Shown one piece after another: positions 24,020-33,145 of a stretch of 64,000 bases of DNA. The stretch comes from Halomonas lysinitropha. Its GTDB lineage: Bacteria > Pseudomonadota > Gammaproteobacteria > Pseudomonadales > Halomonadaceae. The position numbers and the translations under genes are program-made. The notes beneath the pieces were generated by a model that did no database searches, was not told the DNA's origin, and saw nothing but the letters and a program-made list of their open reading frames with translations. The DNA lies in the NCBI RefSeq assembly GCF_902500215.1, contig NZ_CABVOU010000015.1, positions 1-64,000 on the forward strand, written 5' to 3'. Position 1 is the stretch's first letter; each line of letters begins with the position of its first letter.

Positions 24020-25048
24020 ATGAGTTCCCACCTGCTCTCCATCGACTCCCTGTCCCGCGACGATATCGATCACCTGATGCGCGTCGCCACGCGTATGGAG
24101 CCCATCGCCCAGCGGCGCAAGATCACCCGGGTGCTGGAAGGGGCCGTGCTCGGCAACCTCTTCTTCGAGGCCAGCACCCGCACCCGAGTCAGCTTCCATG
24201 CCGCCTTCTGCCGACTCGGTGGCAGCGTCTGCGACACCACCGGCTTCACCTTCTCCTCCATGGCCAAGGGCGAGTCGCTCTATGACACCAGCCGAGTGAT
24301 GAGCGGCTACTGCGACGCCATCGTCATGCGCCACCCGGACCAGGGCTCGGTGGCGGAGTTTGCCGCCGCGACGAAGGTGCCGGTGATCAACGCCGGTGAT
24401 GGCCCCGGCGAACATCCCAGCCAGGCACTGCTGGACTTCTACACCATCGACAAGGAGTTCGCCCTGCAGGGCAAGACGCTCCGGGACGCCCATGTGCTGA
24501 TGACCGGCGACCTGAAGTACGGCCGTACCGTACACTCCTTGATCAAGCTGCTGTCGCTCTATGCGCCGATGCGCATCACCCTGGTGGCACCGCCCGGCCT
24601 GGAAATGCCGAGCCACCTGATCGAGCGGGTCAGTCGCCGAGGGCTCACCGTGGACGTCCGCGAGAGCCTGGCCGGCGACTTCTCCGATGTGGATGTGGTC
24701 TACACCACTCGCATCCAGAAGGAGCGCTTTACCGCCGAGATGAGCGAGGGCTTCAACCTGTCGCGCGACTTCACCGTGGATCGCGCCTTCATGGACAGCC
24801 GCTGTGGCTCCTCCACCATCATCATGCACCCGCTGCCCCGCGACAGCCGCCCCGAGGCCAACGACCTGGATGTGGATCTCAACGGCGACCCACGCCTGGC
24901 GATCTTCCGTCAGACCGACAATGGCATCCCGGTGCGCATGGCGATCTTCGCCACCCTGCTCGGGGTCGAGGCACTCATCGACAAGGACCTGCACGACGTG
25001 CCCTGGTTCGTCCCCGAGCGCCTGGGCGTTGACGACGCCACCTTCTGA
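24020..25048 (+). CDS. pyrB: Aspartate carbamoyltransferase catalytic subunit
   Basis: Catalyses the second step of pyrimidine synthesis, carbamoyl phosphate plus aspartate to carbamoyl-aspartate. The 342-aa protein has FFEASTRTRVSFHAAF (carbamoyl-phosphate site), GDGPGEHPSQALLDFYTI and MHPLPRDSRPE. It is about 30 residues longer than the E. coli subunit. ATG 24020 follows AGAGG; a GTG directly before it is the alternative. No pyrI, pyrR or pyrC gene is adjacent, unlike in Pseudomonas where pyrR-pyrB-pyrC follow yqgF; here ruvX-yqgE stand close by but convergent. Confidence 0.95.
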   Translation: MSSHLLSIDSLSRDDIDHLMRVATRMEPIAQRRKITRVLEGAVLGNLFFEASTRTRVSFHAAFCRLGGSVCDTTGFTFSSMAKGESLYDTSRVMSGYCDAIVMRHPDQGSVAEFAAATKVPVINAGDGPGEHPSQALLDFYTIDKEFALQGKTLRDAHVLMTGDLKYGRTVHSLIKLLSLYAPMRITLVAPPGLEMPSHLIERVSRRGLTVDVRESLAGDFSDVDVVYTTRIQKERFTAEMSEGFNLSRDFTVDRAFMDSRCGSSTIIMHPLPRDSRPEANDLDVDLNGDPRLAIFRQTDNGIPVRMAIFATLLGVEALIDKDLHDVPWFVPERLGVDDATF

Positions 25049-25141
25049 ACAGCCTACAATTGACGGCCGATCGCCTATGCTGGTGGGGAACAACAATTCG
25101 TGTCGCCGCGCATGGCGACCAGGCCTGGAGGCGCAACACCG

Positions 25142-25789
25142 ATGAACCTGAAACGTTCGTATCTATTGCTGTGCGGTTTCTACACCCTGCTGCTCCTGAT
25201 CGGGGTCATCGCCCTGCTGATGGGCGGTGGTTCGCTGCTCGCCATGATCCAGCTGGGCGTGGGGGCGTTGGTGGTGATCGGCCTGTGGGGCTATTTCCTG
25301 GGCAGGGGCTTCATGAACCCGCGGATGTGGCGTCCCCTGGCGGGACTGCTGGCCCTGGGTATCGTCATCCAGCTGGTCGCGGTGTTCACGGCTGACCTGT
25401 CCGGGGCAGCGATGACCTGGACCCTCACGACCGCCATCTTCTCGGTGCTGCCGATGATCTTCCTGTATCGCTACGGCGATCGTGACCAGCCCCTCTGGGC
25501 CACGCCGGAGGAACTCGAGGGGGGCAAGCTGCTGGGAGAACTGCTCGAGGAGCAGCGTGAGCTGATGGTCGAGAAGCAGGCCCAGGACAGCCAGGCAACC
25601 GTCAGGGTCCGCAAGGCCGGTGACGCCTACCTGGCCAGCGTGGAGCGAGAGCGGGAAGGGAGTGTCGAGGCCTTCGAGGAGCGTTTCCGCTGCTCCGCGA
25701 CCCTGGCATTTTTCATCGAGAAGTTCACCTGCCTCTCGGTAGGCGACTTCGCCAGCAAGTACACCAACGACGGCACTCATCCGGCCTGA
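25142..25789 (+). CDS. Membrane protein of unknown function, four predicted helices
   Basis: A 215-aa protein I do not recognise. Four hydrophobic segments are seen at about residues 7-28, 32-52, 60-82 and 87-106, followed by a charged cytoplasmic tail of some 105 residues (GELLEEQRELMVEKQAQDSQ) likely to form a coiled coil. Two cysteines (FRCSATLAFFIEKFTCLSV) lie near the C-terminus. GGAGG lies 10 bases before the ATG. It follows pyrB by 93 bases and converges with ruvX, 11 bases away. Confidence 0.7.
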   Translation: MNLKRSYLLLCGFYTLLLLIGVIALLMGGGSLLAMIQLGVGALVVIGLWGYFLGRGFMNPRMWRPLAGLLALGIVIQLVAVFTADLSGAAMTWTLTTAIFSVLPMIFLYRYGDRDQPLWATPEELEGGKLLGELLEEQRELMVEKQAQDSQATVRVRKAGDAYLASVEREREGSVEAFEERFRCSATLAFFIEKFTCLSVGDFASKYTNDGTHPA

Positions 25790-25800
25790 TTGTCCGGGCA

Positions 25801-26244
25801 TCAGCGCGAGGGCAGGCCCTCGTACCGGGCGAACCAGCTCTCCAGGATCAGCACCGCGGCGATGCCGTCGACCCCCTGGTCGCGATAGTTACCGCGGTGC
25901 CCCGCTTCCCGGGCGATCGACTTGGCCTCACGGGTGGAGCCGCGCTCGTCGACCATCTCGCAGGGAATGCCGTAACGGCCATAGAGGCGCTTGCCGAACT
26001 TGCGCGCTCGGGTACTCATGACCGACTCGCTGCCGTCCATATTCAGCGGTAACCCCACCACGAAGAGATCGGGACGCCACTCCTCCACCCGACGCGCCAC
26101 CTGCGACCAGTCGGGGATGCCATCCCGGGCCGGCAGGGGCTCGAGTTCCCGAGCGCTGGCGAGCAGCTCGTTGCCCACCGCCACACCGATACGCCGGGTG
26201 CCGAAATCGAAGGCCAGGATCAGTCGCGAACCGGGATCGGCCAT
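25801..26244 (-). CDS. ruvX: Holliday junction resolvase-like protein RuvX/YqgF
   Basis: A 147-aa RNase H-fold nuclease family member; YqgF proteins are linked to 16S rRNA 5'-end maturation and to Holliday junction resolution. The fold starts with ILAFDFGTRRIGVAVG, followed by VVGLPLNMDGSES, VDERGSTREAKS and GVDGIAAVLILESW, giving the expected acidic residues. It follows yqgE by 33 bases on the same strand and ends the gshB-tonB-yqgE-yqgF run. Confidence 0.93.
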   Translation of the reverse strand: MADPGSRLILAFDFGTRRIGVAVGNELLASARELEPLPARDGIPDWSQVARRVEEWRPDLFVVGLPLNMDGSESVMSTRARKFGKRLYGRYGIPCEMVDERGSTREAKSIAREAGHRGNYRDQGVDGIAAVLILESWFARYEGLPSR

Positions 26245-26277
26245 CAGTCCGGCTCCCTCATGCCGTCCCGCACTCCA

Positions 26278-26850
26278 TCAGGAGTGGCCCGCCTCGCGGG
26301 TCATCAGGTTCAGGTCGATGCCCAGGATGCCCGCGGCGGCGCCCAGGCGCTGCTCCGGCGGCACCGTGAAAAGAATCTCGGCACGCCCCTCCACCGTGAG
26401 CCAGGCATTCTCCTTGAGCTCGGCCTCCAGCTGGCCCGACTCCCAGCCGGCGCAGCCCAGACAGATCAGGAACTGCTCGGGTCCCTTGCCGTCCGCCAGC
26501 GCCTGGAGGATATCCATGGAGGTGGTCAGGGCAATGTCATCGGCGACCTGGATGCTGGAATCCCAGGCGTCGCTGGACCCGCGATGCAGGATGAAGCCGC
26601 GGTCCTTGTGGGTCGGGCCACCATAGAAGACCGGCGCATCGCGATGGGGGCTCTCGTCGCCGCCCAGCTCGAGCTGCTCGAAAAGGGCATCCAGGGTCAG
26701 CTCCAGCGGCCGGTTGACGATCACGCCCATGGTGCCGTTCTCGTCATGATCGCAGAGGTAGCTGAGGCTGCCGGCGAAATTGGGGTCTTCCAGATGCGGC
26801 ATCGCCAGCAGGAAGTGGTTTTTCAAGCCGAAGTGTTGCACGGATTGCAT
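26278..26850 (-). CDS. yqgE: YqgE/AlgH family protein (UPF0301)
   Basis: A 190-aa cytoplasmic protein of the YqgE/AlgH family. Typical blocks are NHFLLAMPHLEDPNFAGSLSYLCDHDENGTMGVIVNRPLELTLD and VFYGGPTHKDRGFILH, then FLICLGCAGWESGQLEAELKENAWLTV. Biochemical function is not established; AlgH was named from alginate regulation in Pseudomonas. The neighbours tonB upstream and ruvX downstream are the usual ones. Confidence 0.93.
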   Translation of the reverse strand: MQSVQHFGLKNHFLLAMPHLEDPNFAGSLSYLCDHDENGTMGVIVNRPLELTLDALFEQLELGGDESPHRDAPVFYGGPTHKDRGFILHRGSSDAWDSSIQVADDIALTTSMDILQALADGKGPEQFLICLGCAGWESGQLEAELKENAWLTVEGRAEILFTVPPEQRLGAAAGILGIDLNLMTREAGHS

Positions 26851-26867
26851 GAGACTCCCCGGCGGAC

Positions 26868-27794
26868 CTATTGCACGCCGTAATGATTGCCTTGGCCGAA
26901 CCGCCAGACCCGGGTGATGGACAGGCTGTCCAGGTGGCCCATGCCCCGGTCGAAGGGACGATAGGGGGCGGCACCGTGCACCGTGTCCAGAGCCGCCTGG
27001 TCGAGTTCGGCATGTCCCGATGATTGTATCACCTCTGCCTGGCGAACCTGACCGTCACGACCGATCACCACCCGGATGCGTAGCTGTCCCTCCAGATGAC
27101 GCGGCGCCGGGTGCACCCGATTGCCGTAGTCCTCGACCCGGCGGGTCCAGTCGTCGATGTAGCGCGCCTCGGCGGCCTGCTGGGCAGCCTGGCGCCCCTC
27201 GCCCGGCTGCTCTCCGGCGAAGTCCGAGGCGAGGCCCTGTTCGCGAATGCTGGACGTCGCCTGGGCGAGCAGGTCGCGACCCGAAGCGGAAGGAGCCGTG
27301 GCGGTGGGAGGCGCCGAGGTCTCGGCCGACTGGGGGGCACTGTCACGAGGTTCGGGGGTCGCCTGAGTCTCGTGGGGGCGCTCGGCCGCCGGCGGCTCGG
27401 GTGCCTCGCTTTCGCGATCGGGATCGGGGCGGGCAACACGCTCCGCCTCGGCCGGGGTGGCCGGATCGACCTCGGGTTCGGCTGCCTGCAGTTCGGGCAG
27501 TTCGTCCATGGGGGCCGCCCGGGCTTCCGCCGGGGCCTGGTCCTGGGGCGTACCGGCCGCGCGCTGGGCAGCCTCGGCGATGGCCGCAGCCTCCACGACC
27601 TCCGGAGACGGCCGGCTCACCAGCACCACGTCGATACTGGAGTGCTCGGCGGGTGCCGGCGCGAACTGGCGGCTCGCCACCACCCCGATGATCACCAGAT
27701 GCATCAGCAGCGCCAGCGACCAGGCCAGCCAGTGCCGATACGGCCGGGTAACCGGCGCATACTGGATGGGGTCGCTGACAGGGCTGCTCGTCAT
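26868..27794 (-). CDS. TonB-family energy transducer
   Basis: A 308-aa inner-membrane protein transmitting proton-motive energy to outer-membrane receptors. A single helix (about residues 21-42, WLAWSLALLMHLVIIGVVASRQF) is followed by a long Pro/Ala/Glu-rich periplasmic spacer (60-185) and a C-terminal TonB domain (GQLRIRVVIGRDGQVRQAEVIQSSGHAELDQAALD). I start at ATG 27794, with GGGAG 11 bases upstream, not at 27848. No exbB-exbD genes are adjacent. The position between gshB and yqgE is conserved in Pseudomonas and relatives. Confidence 0.88.
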   Translation of the reverse strand: MTSSPVSDPIQYAPVTRPYRHWLAWSLALLMHLVIIGVVASRQFAPAPAEHSSIDVVLVSRPSPEVVEAAAIAEAAQRAAGTPQDQAPAEARAAPMDELPELQAAEPEVDPATPAEAERVARPDPDRESEAPEPPAAERPHETQATPEPRDSAPQSAETSAPPTATAPSASGRDLLAQATSSIREQGLASDFAGEQPGEGRQAAQQAAEARYIDDWTRRVEDYGNRVHPAPRHLEGQLRIRVVIGRDGQVRQAEVIQSSGHAELDQAALDTVHGAAPYRPFDRGMGHLDSLSITRVWRFGQGNHYGVQ

Positions 27795-27813
27795 GGGCCG
27801 TCGGTCTCCCGGA

Positions 27814-28779
27814 TCAGCGCCGCTCGCCGAGACGGCGCTGGATGGCATCCATCAGCAGGCCGGCGATATCGGTACCACGCTGGTCATCGATCTCGCGAAC
27901 ACAGGTGGGGCTCGTGACATTGATCTCGGTGATGTAGTCGCCAATCACGTCGAGGCCGACGAACATCAGGCCCTTCTCGCGGATCGTCGGCTGGACCTGC
28001 TCGATCAGCCAGTGGTCGCGGGCGGTGAGTTCGCGACTGGCGCCAGTGCCCCCGGCCGCCAGGTTACCCCGCGTCTCGCCGGCCATGGGCACGCGGGCCA
28101 GGCCGAAGGGAATGGGTTCTCCCTCCACCAGCAGGATACGGGTATCGCCTTCGCTGATCTCGGGGATGTAGCGCTGGGCCATGATCTGGCGCCTGCCGCG
28201 CTCGCTCAGCATCTCGATGATGGCACCCAGGTTGCGACCCTCGGGGCGCACATGAAAGATCCCGTTGCCACCCATGCCGTCCAGCGGCTTGAAGATCACG
28301 TCGCCATGCTCGGCGTGGAAGTCGCGCAGCACGGCTTCGTTGCAGGAGACCAGGGTCGGCGTGCAGCACTGGGGGAACTGCTGGGCGAAGAGCTTCTCGT
28401 TGCACTCCACCAGCGCCTGGGTGGGATTGACCACCAGCACGCCCTCGCGCTCGGCGAAGCCCAGCAGGTAGACGGCGTTGAGGAAGTAGCCGTCGACCGG
28501 CGGATCCTTGCGCATCAGGATTACGTCGAGCTCGGCCAGGGGCGCCACCTCGGGCTCGCCCAGATCGAACCAGTGACCGGGGTCGCGGTGCACCTCCAGC
28601 GCGCGCATCCGACCGAAGGCACACCCCTCGCGCAGGAAGAGGTCCTCCTGCTCCATGTAGTGCAGCGACCAGCCGCGGTCCCTGGCGGCCCACAGCATGG
28701 CCAGGCTGGTGTCCTTCTTGTAGGTGAGATCGGCGATGGGATCCATCACCACACCGATCTTCAGCGCGCGCTCGCTCAT
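27814..28779 (-). CDS. gshB: Glutathione synthetase
   Basis: ATP-grasp enzyme (321 aa) joining gamma-glutamylcysteine and glycine. Motifs are IGVVMDPIADLTYKKDTSLAML, LMRKDPPVD, KPLDGMGGNGIF (nucleotide-binding loop), and GLDVIGDYITEINVTSPTCVREID (metal and ATP ligands). I use ATG 28779 because the family begins near IGVVMDPI; the ribosome site there is weak. Glutathione is the cofactor of the maleylacetoacetate isomerase encoded at 6977, although the two genes are not linked in regulation. Confidence 0.95.
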   Translation of the reverse strand: MSERALKIGVVMDPIADLTYKKDTSLAMLWAARDRGWSLHYMEQEDLFLREGCAFGRMRALEVHRDPGHWFDLGEPEVAPLAELDVILMRKDPPVDGYFLNAVYLLGFAEREGVLVVNPTQALVECNEKLFAQQFPQCCTPTLVSCNEAVLRDFHAEHGDVIFKPLDGMGGNGIFHVRPEGRNLGAIIEMLSERGRRQIMAQRYIPEISEGDTRILLVEGEPIPFGLARVPMAGETRGNLAAGGTGASRELTARDHWLIEQVQPTIREKGLMFVGLDVIGDYITEINVTSPTCVREIDDQRGTDIAGLLMDAIQRRLGERR

Positions 28780-28870
28780 CAGGGAGAGTTCCGGGTAGCA
28801 GGAAATGAATGAGACCAGTATGCCGCAGGGCTGGCGGCGCACCAAATTGCCAAGCCAGCATCGATCGGGG

Positions 28871-29590
28871 CTAATCCTTGCTTACCACCAGCCGGATGCC
28901 GCCTGGCTCGAGGGCGATCAGTTGGCGTTTGTAGAGCCGGCCGATGGCCTGCTTGAAGGCGTTCTTGCTCACCCCCAGCCGCGCCTTGATCTCCGCGGCG
29001 TCGCTCTTGTCCCCCAGCGGCAGGTAACCACCGCTCTCGCGCACCGCCTTGAGCACCTGATCGCCCACCACATCCAGCCTCGCCTCACCCGGCGGCAGCA
29101 GCGACAGATCCAGTCGGCCGTCATCTCGCAAGCGCTTCACGTAGCCGGAAACCCGCTGGCCGCGGCGCAGCGGCCGATTCACGTCATCGCGATAGAGCAG
29201 GCCCCAGAAGCGATAGTCCACCACCGCCTTGTAGCCCAGATCGGTCTGGTCGGCGATCACCAGCGCCACCTCATCCCCCGCTCTCAGCCCTGTGGCCTCG
29301 TCGGCGATGAAGCGCTCGAGCTTCTGTGAGGCCACCGGCCGGTGCTGCTGATCTTCGTAGATCATCACCAGCACACGTTTGCCCACGCTGGGACGGAAAC
29401 GCTGCTCGCCGTAGGGCAACAGCAGATCGCGGGGATGGCCCCAATCGAGGAAGGCACCGGTGTCATTGACGGTGACCACCTCGAGGTAGGCCACGTCGCC
29501 GACTGCTGCCCTTGGGGCGCGAGAGCTCGGCGAGCCGGCTGGGCGAGACGAGGGGGACGACGGTGGGCGACGATTTCGAGAATCGGACAT
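28871..29590 (-). CDS. S1-like RNA-binding protein, CvfB/YitL type
   Basis: A 239-aa protein with tandem S1-like beta-barrel domains and a C-terminal winged helix, as in CvfB. Segments LEVVTVNDTGAFLDWGHPRDLLLPYGEQ (first S1-like domain) and GYKAVVDYRFWGLLYRDDV, GQRVSGYVKRLRDDGRLDLSL (later domain) are typical, ending in GVSKNAFKQAIGRLYKRQLI (winged helix). The N-terminal 30 residues are Ser/Pro/Arg-rich and probably disordered. GGAGG precedes ATG 29590. In Gram-positive bacteria CvfB influences virulence gene expression; the role here is unknown. Confidence 0.85.
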   Translation of the reverse strand: MSDSRNRRPPSSPSSRPAGSPSSRAPRAAVGDVAYLEVVTVNDTGAFLDWGHPRDLLLPYGEQRFRPSVGKRVLVMIYEDQQHRPVASQKLERFIADEATGLRAGDEVALVIADQTDLGYKAVVDYRFWGLLYRDDVNRPLRRGQRVSGYVKRLRDDGRLDLSLLPPGEARLDVVGDQVLKAVRESGGYLPLGDKSDAAEIKARLGVSKNAFKQAIGRLYKRQLIALEPGGIRLVVSKD

Positions 29591-29633
29591 GAGGGACCTC
29601 CGCTGAGGAAGAGCGCAATGGTCTAGTGAGTGC

Positions 29634-30359
29634 TCACAGATCCCCGAAGCGGGATTGCAGCAACGACAGCGCCACCACCGGCGCGGTCTCGGTGCGCAGG
29701 ATACGCGGACCGAGGGATAAAGGGGCGAAGCCGCCGGCCAGGGCCGCCTCGACCTCGGCCTCGGACAGCCCACCCTCCGGACCGATCAGCAGGGCGGCGG
29801 TGGCGGGCGCCTCTCGCCGTGCCAGGGCCCCGGCAGTGTCGGGGTGCAGCACCAGGCGCAGCGCCTCGTCGCGACCTGCCAGCCACTCGGCCAGGCCGGC
29901 CGGGGGATGCACGGGCGGCAGGGTCGCACGACCGCACTGTTCGCAGGCGCTGGCCGCCACGGCCTGCCAGTGGGCGAGTTTCTTTGCCTCGCGCTCACCC
30001 CTGAGGCGAACGTCGCCATGCTCGGTGTAGAGCGGGGTGATCGCCGCCACGCCGAGCTCGACTGCCTTCTGGATGGCATAGTCCATGCGGTCGCCCTTGG
30101 AGATCGCCTGTCCCAGATGCACCGCGAGCGGTGACTCGCCGAAGCCAGGGACCAAGGCTTCGATGCGCGCCACGACCCGCTTGCGGGAGGCCTCGAGGAG
30201 GACCGCTCTCGCCTCCAGGCCGGCGCCGTCGAAGAGACGCAACGGCGCCCCCTCGGCGAGGCGCAGCACCCGGGCCACGTGACGGGCCGGTCCCTCGGGC
30301 AGAACGACGTCGCCCCCCCCGGTGAAGTGGGGGGCGACGAGGATGCGCGGAGCCTTCAT
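29634..30359 (-). CDS. rsmE: 16S rRNA (uracil-1498-N3)-methyltransferase
   Basis: A 241-aa SPOUT methyltransferase modifying U1498 of 16S rRNA. The N-terminal PUA-like part contains GPARHVARVLRLAEG; the knotted SAM-binding part has LGQAISKGDRMDYAIQKAVELGV, LIGPEGGLSEAEVEAA and SLGPRILRTETAPVVAL, all family hallmarks. It ends 43 bases before the CvfB-like start and lies 2 bases after the secB stop on the same strand. Confidence 0.95.
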   Translation of the reverse strand: MKAPRILVAPHFTGGGDVVLPEGPARHVARVLRLAEGAPLRLFDGAGLEARAVLLEASRKRVVARIEALVPGFGESPLAVHLGQAISKGDRMDYAIQKAVELGVAAITPLYTEHGDVRLRGEREAKKLAHWQAVAASACEQCGRATLPPVHPPAGLAEWLAGRDEALRLVLHPDTAGALARREAPATAALLIGPEGGLSEAEVEAALAGGFAPLSLGPRILRTETAPVVALSLLQSRFGDL

Positions 30360-30361
30360 GC

Positions 30362-30886
30362 CTACTGGGTCGTCTGCTCGCCCGACGGCTCGGCTTGTTC
30401 GGCCTTCCGCTTCTTCTTCTGGGCGTAGATCGCCTCGAAGTTAACCGGCGCCAGCATCAGTGGCGGGAAGCCGCCCCGGTTGACCAGATTGTCGATACAC
30501 TCACGGGCATAGGGGAAGAGCATGTTGGGGCAGAAGGCCCCCAGGGTATGCTCGAGCTGCTGACCCTCGATGCCGCTAATGCGAAACAGGCCGGCCTGCT
30601 CGATCTCGGCCAGGAAAGAGGTGGTGCCTTCTTCGCTGTGGGTGACCTGGGCGGTGACCTTGACGACCACCTCATAGAGATCTTCCCCGACCTGGCGACT
30701 GGTATTATCCAGGTTCAGGCCGACCTTGGGCTTGAATGGCTGCTGGAAGACCGCCGGCGAGTTGGGTGCCTCGAAGGAGATATCCTTGACGTAGATCCGC
30801 TGCAGCGCGAACTGCAGCTGGGGCTTGTCCTGCTCGCCGGCCGCCTGGCCGTTGGCGCCGGCGTCCTGGTTGTTCTCTTCCGCCAT
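30362..30886 (-). CDS. secB: Protein-export chaperone SecB
   Basis: Cytosolic tetrameric chaperone (174 aa) that keeps preproteins unfolded and delivers them to SecA. The core FALQRIYVKDISFEAPNSPAVF, LYEVVVKVTAQV, and CPNMLFPYARECIDNLVNRGGFPPLMLAPVNFEAIYA is unmistakable. The N-terminus is acidic and the C-terminal tail is Lys/Glu-rich. ATG 30886 has AAGGAAC 7 bases upstream; the frame is open further upstream but without conservation. It follows the rhodanese gene by 31 bases. Confidence 0.97.
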   Translation of the reverse strand: MAEENNQDAGANGQAAGEQDKPQLQFALQRIYVKDISFEAPNSPAVFQQPFKPKVGLNLDNTSRQVGEDLYEVVVKVTAQVTHSEEGTTSFLAEIEQAGLFRISGIEGQQLEHTLGAFCPNMLFPYARECIDNLVNRGGFPPLMLAPVNFEAIYAQKKKRKAEQAEPSGEQTTQ

Positions 30887-30917
30887 GGGAAAGTTCCTTT
30901 GATTCGATGAACGAAAT

Positions 30918-31340
30918 TTACTTCTTGACGACCGGCAGGCCATCGGCCTGCCACTGGGCCATGCCGCCCTTGAGCTTGAACACCCGCCCGAAGCCCGCCT
31001 TGGTCAACTTGGCCTGGGCGACACCAGAACTCTGACCATGCTTGCAAGCCACGATGATCGGCTTGCTCTTGTCCTTCTCGAGTTCGCGCATGCGCTCGTC
31101 GAGCTTGCTCTGGGGAATATTGCGCGCACCGGCGATGTGGCCCGCCTTGAATTCACCGGCCTCGCGAAGATCCAGCACCACGGCGTCCTCGCGATTGATC
31201 AGCTGGGTCGCCTCGCCGGAGGTCACGCCTCCACTGCTGCTGTTGCGGACCTCGTAGGTGATCCAGGCAATCAATACCAGCAGGAAGGCCCCCACCAGCA
31301 ACGGGTGATTCTGCACGAATTCGAACAGCTGATCGATCAT
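30918..31340 (-). CDS. Membrane-anchored rhodanese-like protein (YibN type)
   Basis: A 140-aa protein with one N-terminal helix (residues 12-29) and a rhodanese domain. The catalytic cysteine is in IVACKHGQSSG, where sulfurtransferases have CxxGxRS; DLREAGEFKAGHIAGARNIP is the CH2A-type entry motif. YibN of E. coli has the same layout. In many gammaproteobacteria a glutaredoxin gene (grxC) stands between yibN and secB; it is absent here. Confidence 0.9.
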   Translation of the reverse strand: MIDQLFEFVQNHPLLVGAFLLVLIAWITYEVRNSSSGGVTSGEATQLINREDAVVLDLREAGEFKAGHIAGARNIPQSKLDERMRELEKDKSKPIIVACKHGQSSGVAQAKLTKAGFGRVFKLKGGMAQWQADGLPVVKK

Positions 31341-31441
31341 GGGTTCGGCTAACTCTTATTTCGGGTGCACGTTGAACGGGGCCGGCCAGTCGCGGCGGCG
31401 CCCAGTATACACGAAGCCACGGCGGCCAGGGGGCCGGTCAA

Positions 31442-31471
31442 ATGACGTACGGCGCTACCGTGCGATATGAT
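31442..31471 (+). promoter_or_regulatory. Probable sigma-70 promoter of gpmI
   Basis: ATGACG (31442-31447) and TATGAT (31466-31471) are separated by 18 bases, about 80 bases upstream of the gpmI start. The match to the consensus is 4/6 and 5/6. The remaining spacer 31341-31550 shows no gene. Confidence 0.4.
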
Positions 31472-31550
31472 GCCGCAAGCAGATACAAGTCGCGACCCCG
31501 GTATCCGCCCTTGCGCCTGCCGGGGTAGACAACGACAACAGAGGCCCCCC

Positions 31551-33125
31551 ATGACCGAACCCCGCACTCCCACCCCGCGTCCGGTGGCACTGATCATCCT
31601 CGACGGATATGGCTACAACGAGGACGCCCAGGACAACGCCGTGCTCGCCGCCCGTACCCCGGTGATGGATCGCCTTTGGCAGGAGCAGCCACACACCCTG
31701 ATCCATACAGACGGCCGCCACGTGGGCCTGCCGGATGGCCAGATGGGCAACTCCGAGGTCGGCCACATGAACCTGGGGGCCGGACGCGTCGTCTACCAGG
31801 ACTTCACGCGTATCACCAAGGCCGTCGAGGACGGCGACCTGGACACCATCACGGCCCTGACCGCGCCGATCGATGCCGCCGTGGCAGACGGCAAGGCGGT
31901 GCACCTGCTGGGCCTGCTCTCGCCGGGCGGCGTACACAGCCACGAGGAGCACTTCCTGGCGATGGCCGAGCTGGCCGCCCGCCGCGGCGCACAGCGGATC
32001 TACGTCCACGCCTTTCTCGACGGCCGCGACATGCCGCCCAAGAGCGCCATGGACTCGCTGGAGCGCGCCAACGCGCGTCTCGCCGAGCTGGTGGGCCCCG
32101 AGAACGGCTTCGTGGCCTCGATCATCGGACGCTACTTCGCCATGGACCGCGACAACCGCTGGGACCGCGTCGAGAAGGCCTACCGCCTGATCACCCAGGG
32201 CGAAGGGGAGTTCGAGGCGATCGGTGCCGAGGAGGGGCTGCGCCGGGCCTACGAACGCGGCGAGACCGATGAGTTCATTACGGCCACCAGTATTCGTCCG
32301 AACGGCCCCCCTGTGGTCATGACGGACGGCGATGCCGCCATCTTCATGAACTTCCGCGCCGACCGCGCCCGGGAGCTGACCCGCGCCTTCACCGAGGAGG
32401 GCTTCAGCGGCTTCGCTCGCCAGGCCCGACCAAGGCTCGCCGCCGACGGCCTGGTGATGCTGACCCAGTATGCCGCCGATATTCCGGCCCCGTCGGCCTT
32501 CCCGCCGGCGGAGCTCGTCAACACCCTGGGCGAGGTGATGGAGAAGCGCGATCTCACCCAGCTGCGCATCGCCGAAACCGAGAAGTACGCCCACGTCACC
32601 TTCTTCTTTTCGGGGGGTCGCGAGGACGAGTACCGGGGCGAGACCCGGGTGCTGGTGCCCTCTCCCCAGGAGGTGAAGACCTACGACGAGAAGCCGGAGA
32701 TGAGCGCCGAGGAAGTCACCGACCGGCTGGTGGAGGCGATCGATGCCGGACAGTTCGACCTGATCGTCTGCAACTACGCCAACGGCGATATGGTCGGTCA
32801 CACCGGCGACTTCGATGCCGCCGTCCAGGCCATCGAGGCGGTGGACGCCTGCGTCGGCCGGGTGGTGGAGGCGATCCAGCGCGCCGGAGGCGCCTGCCTG
32901 GTCACTGCCGACCACGGCAACGCCGAGCAGATGGTCAACCCCGAAACCGGCGAGCCCCAGACGGCCCATACCACCTTCGAGGTGCCGCTGATCTATGTCG
33001 GTGAACGTCCGGCGAGGCTCGCGGATGACGGCAGCCTGTGCGACATCGCGCCGACCCTGCTGATGATGATGGACCAGCCGATCCCCGAGGAGATGACCGG
33101 TCGGGTGCTGATCGAGCGCGACTGA
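31551..33125 (+). CDS. gpmI: 2,3-bisphosphoglycerate-independent phosphoglycerate mutase
   Basis: Glycolytic enzyme (524 aa) interconverting 3- and 2-phosphoglycerate, alkaline-phosphatase superfamily with two Mn ions. It begins [21 protein letters not shown] (metal Asp), has the phosphorylated serine Ser68 in [18 protein letters not shown], and ends with [18 protein letters not shown] and [10 protein letters not shown] (metal ligands). ATG 31551 is preceded by AGAGG, so the frame's longer N-terminal extension is not used. EnvC follows after 20 bases, probably in one operon. Confidence 0.97.
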   Translation: MTEPRTPTPRPVALIILDGYGYNEDAQDNAVLAARTPVMDRLWQEQPHTLIHTDGRHVGLPDGQMGNSEVGHMNLGAGRVVYQDFTRITKAVEDGDLDTITALTAPIDAAVADGKAVHLLGLLSPGGVHSHEEHFLAMAELAARRGAQRIYVHAFLDGRDMPPKSAMDSLERANARLAELVGPENGFVASIIGRYFAMDRDNRWDRVEKAYRLITQGEGEFEAIGAEEGLRRAYERGETDEFITATSIRPNGPPVVMTDGDAAIFMNFRADRARELTRAFTEEGFSGFARQARPRLAADGLVMLTQYAADIPAPSAFPPAELVNTLGEVMEKRDLTQLRIAETEKYAHVTFFFSGGREDEYRGETRVLVPSPQEVKTYDEKPEMSAEEVTDRLVEAIDAGQFDLIVCNYANGDMVGHTGDFDAAVQAIEAVDACVGRVVEAIQRAGGACLVTADHGNAEQMVNPETGEPQTAHTTFEVPLIYVGERPARLADDGSLCDIAPTLLMMMDQPIPEEMTGRVLIERD

Positions 33126-33145
33126 GACGGTCGGGAGGCCAGGGA

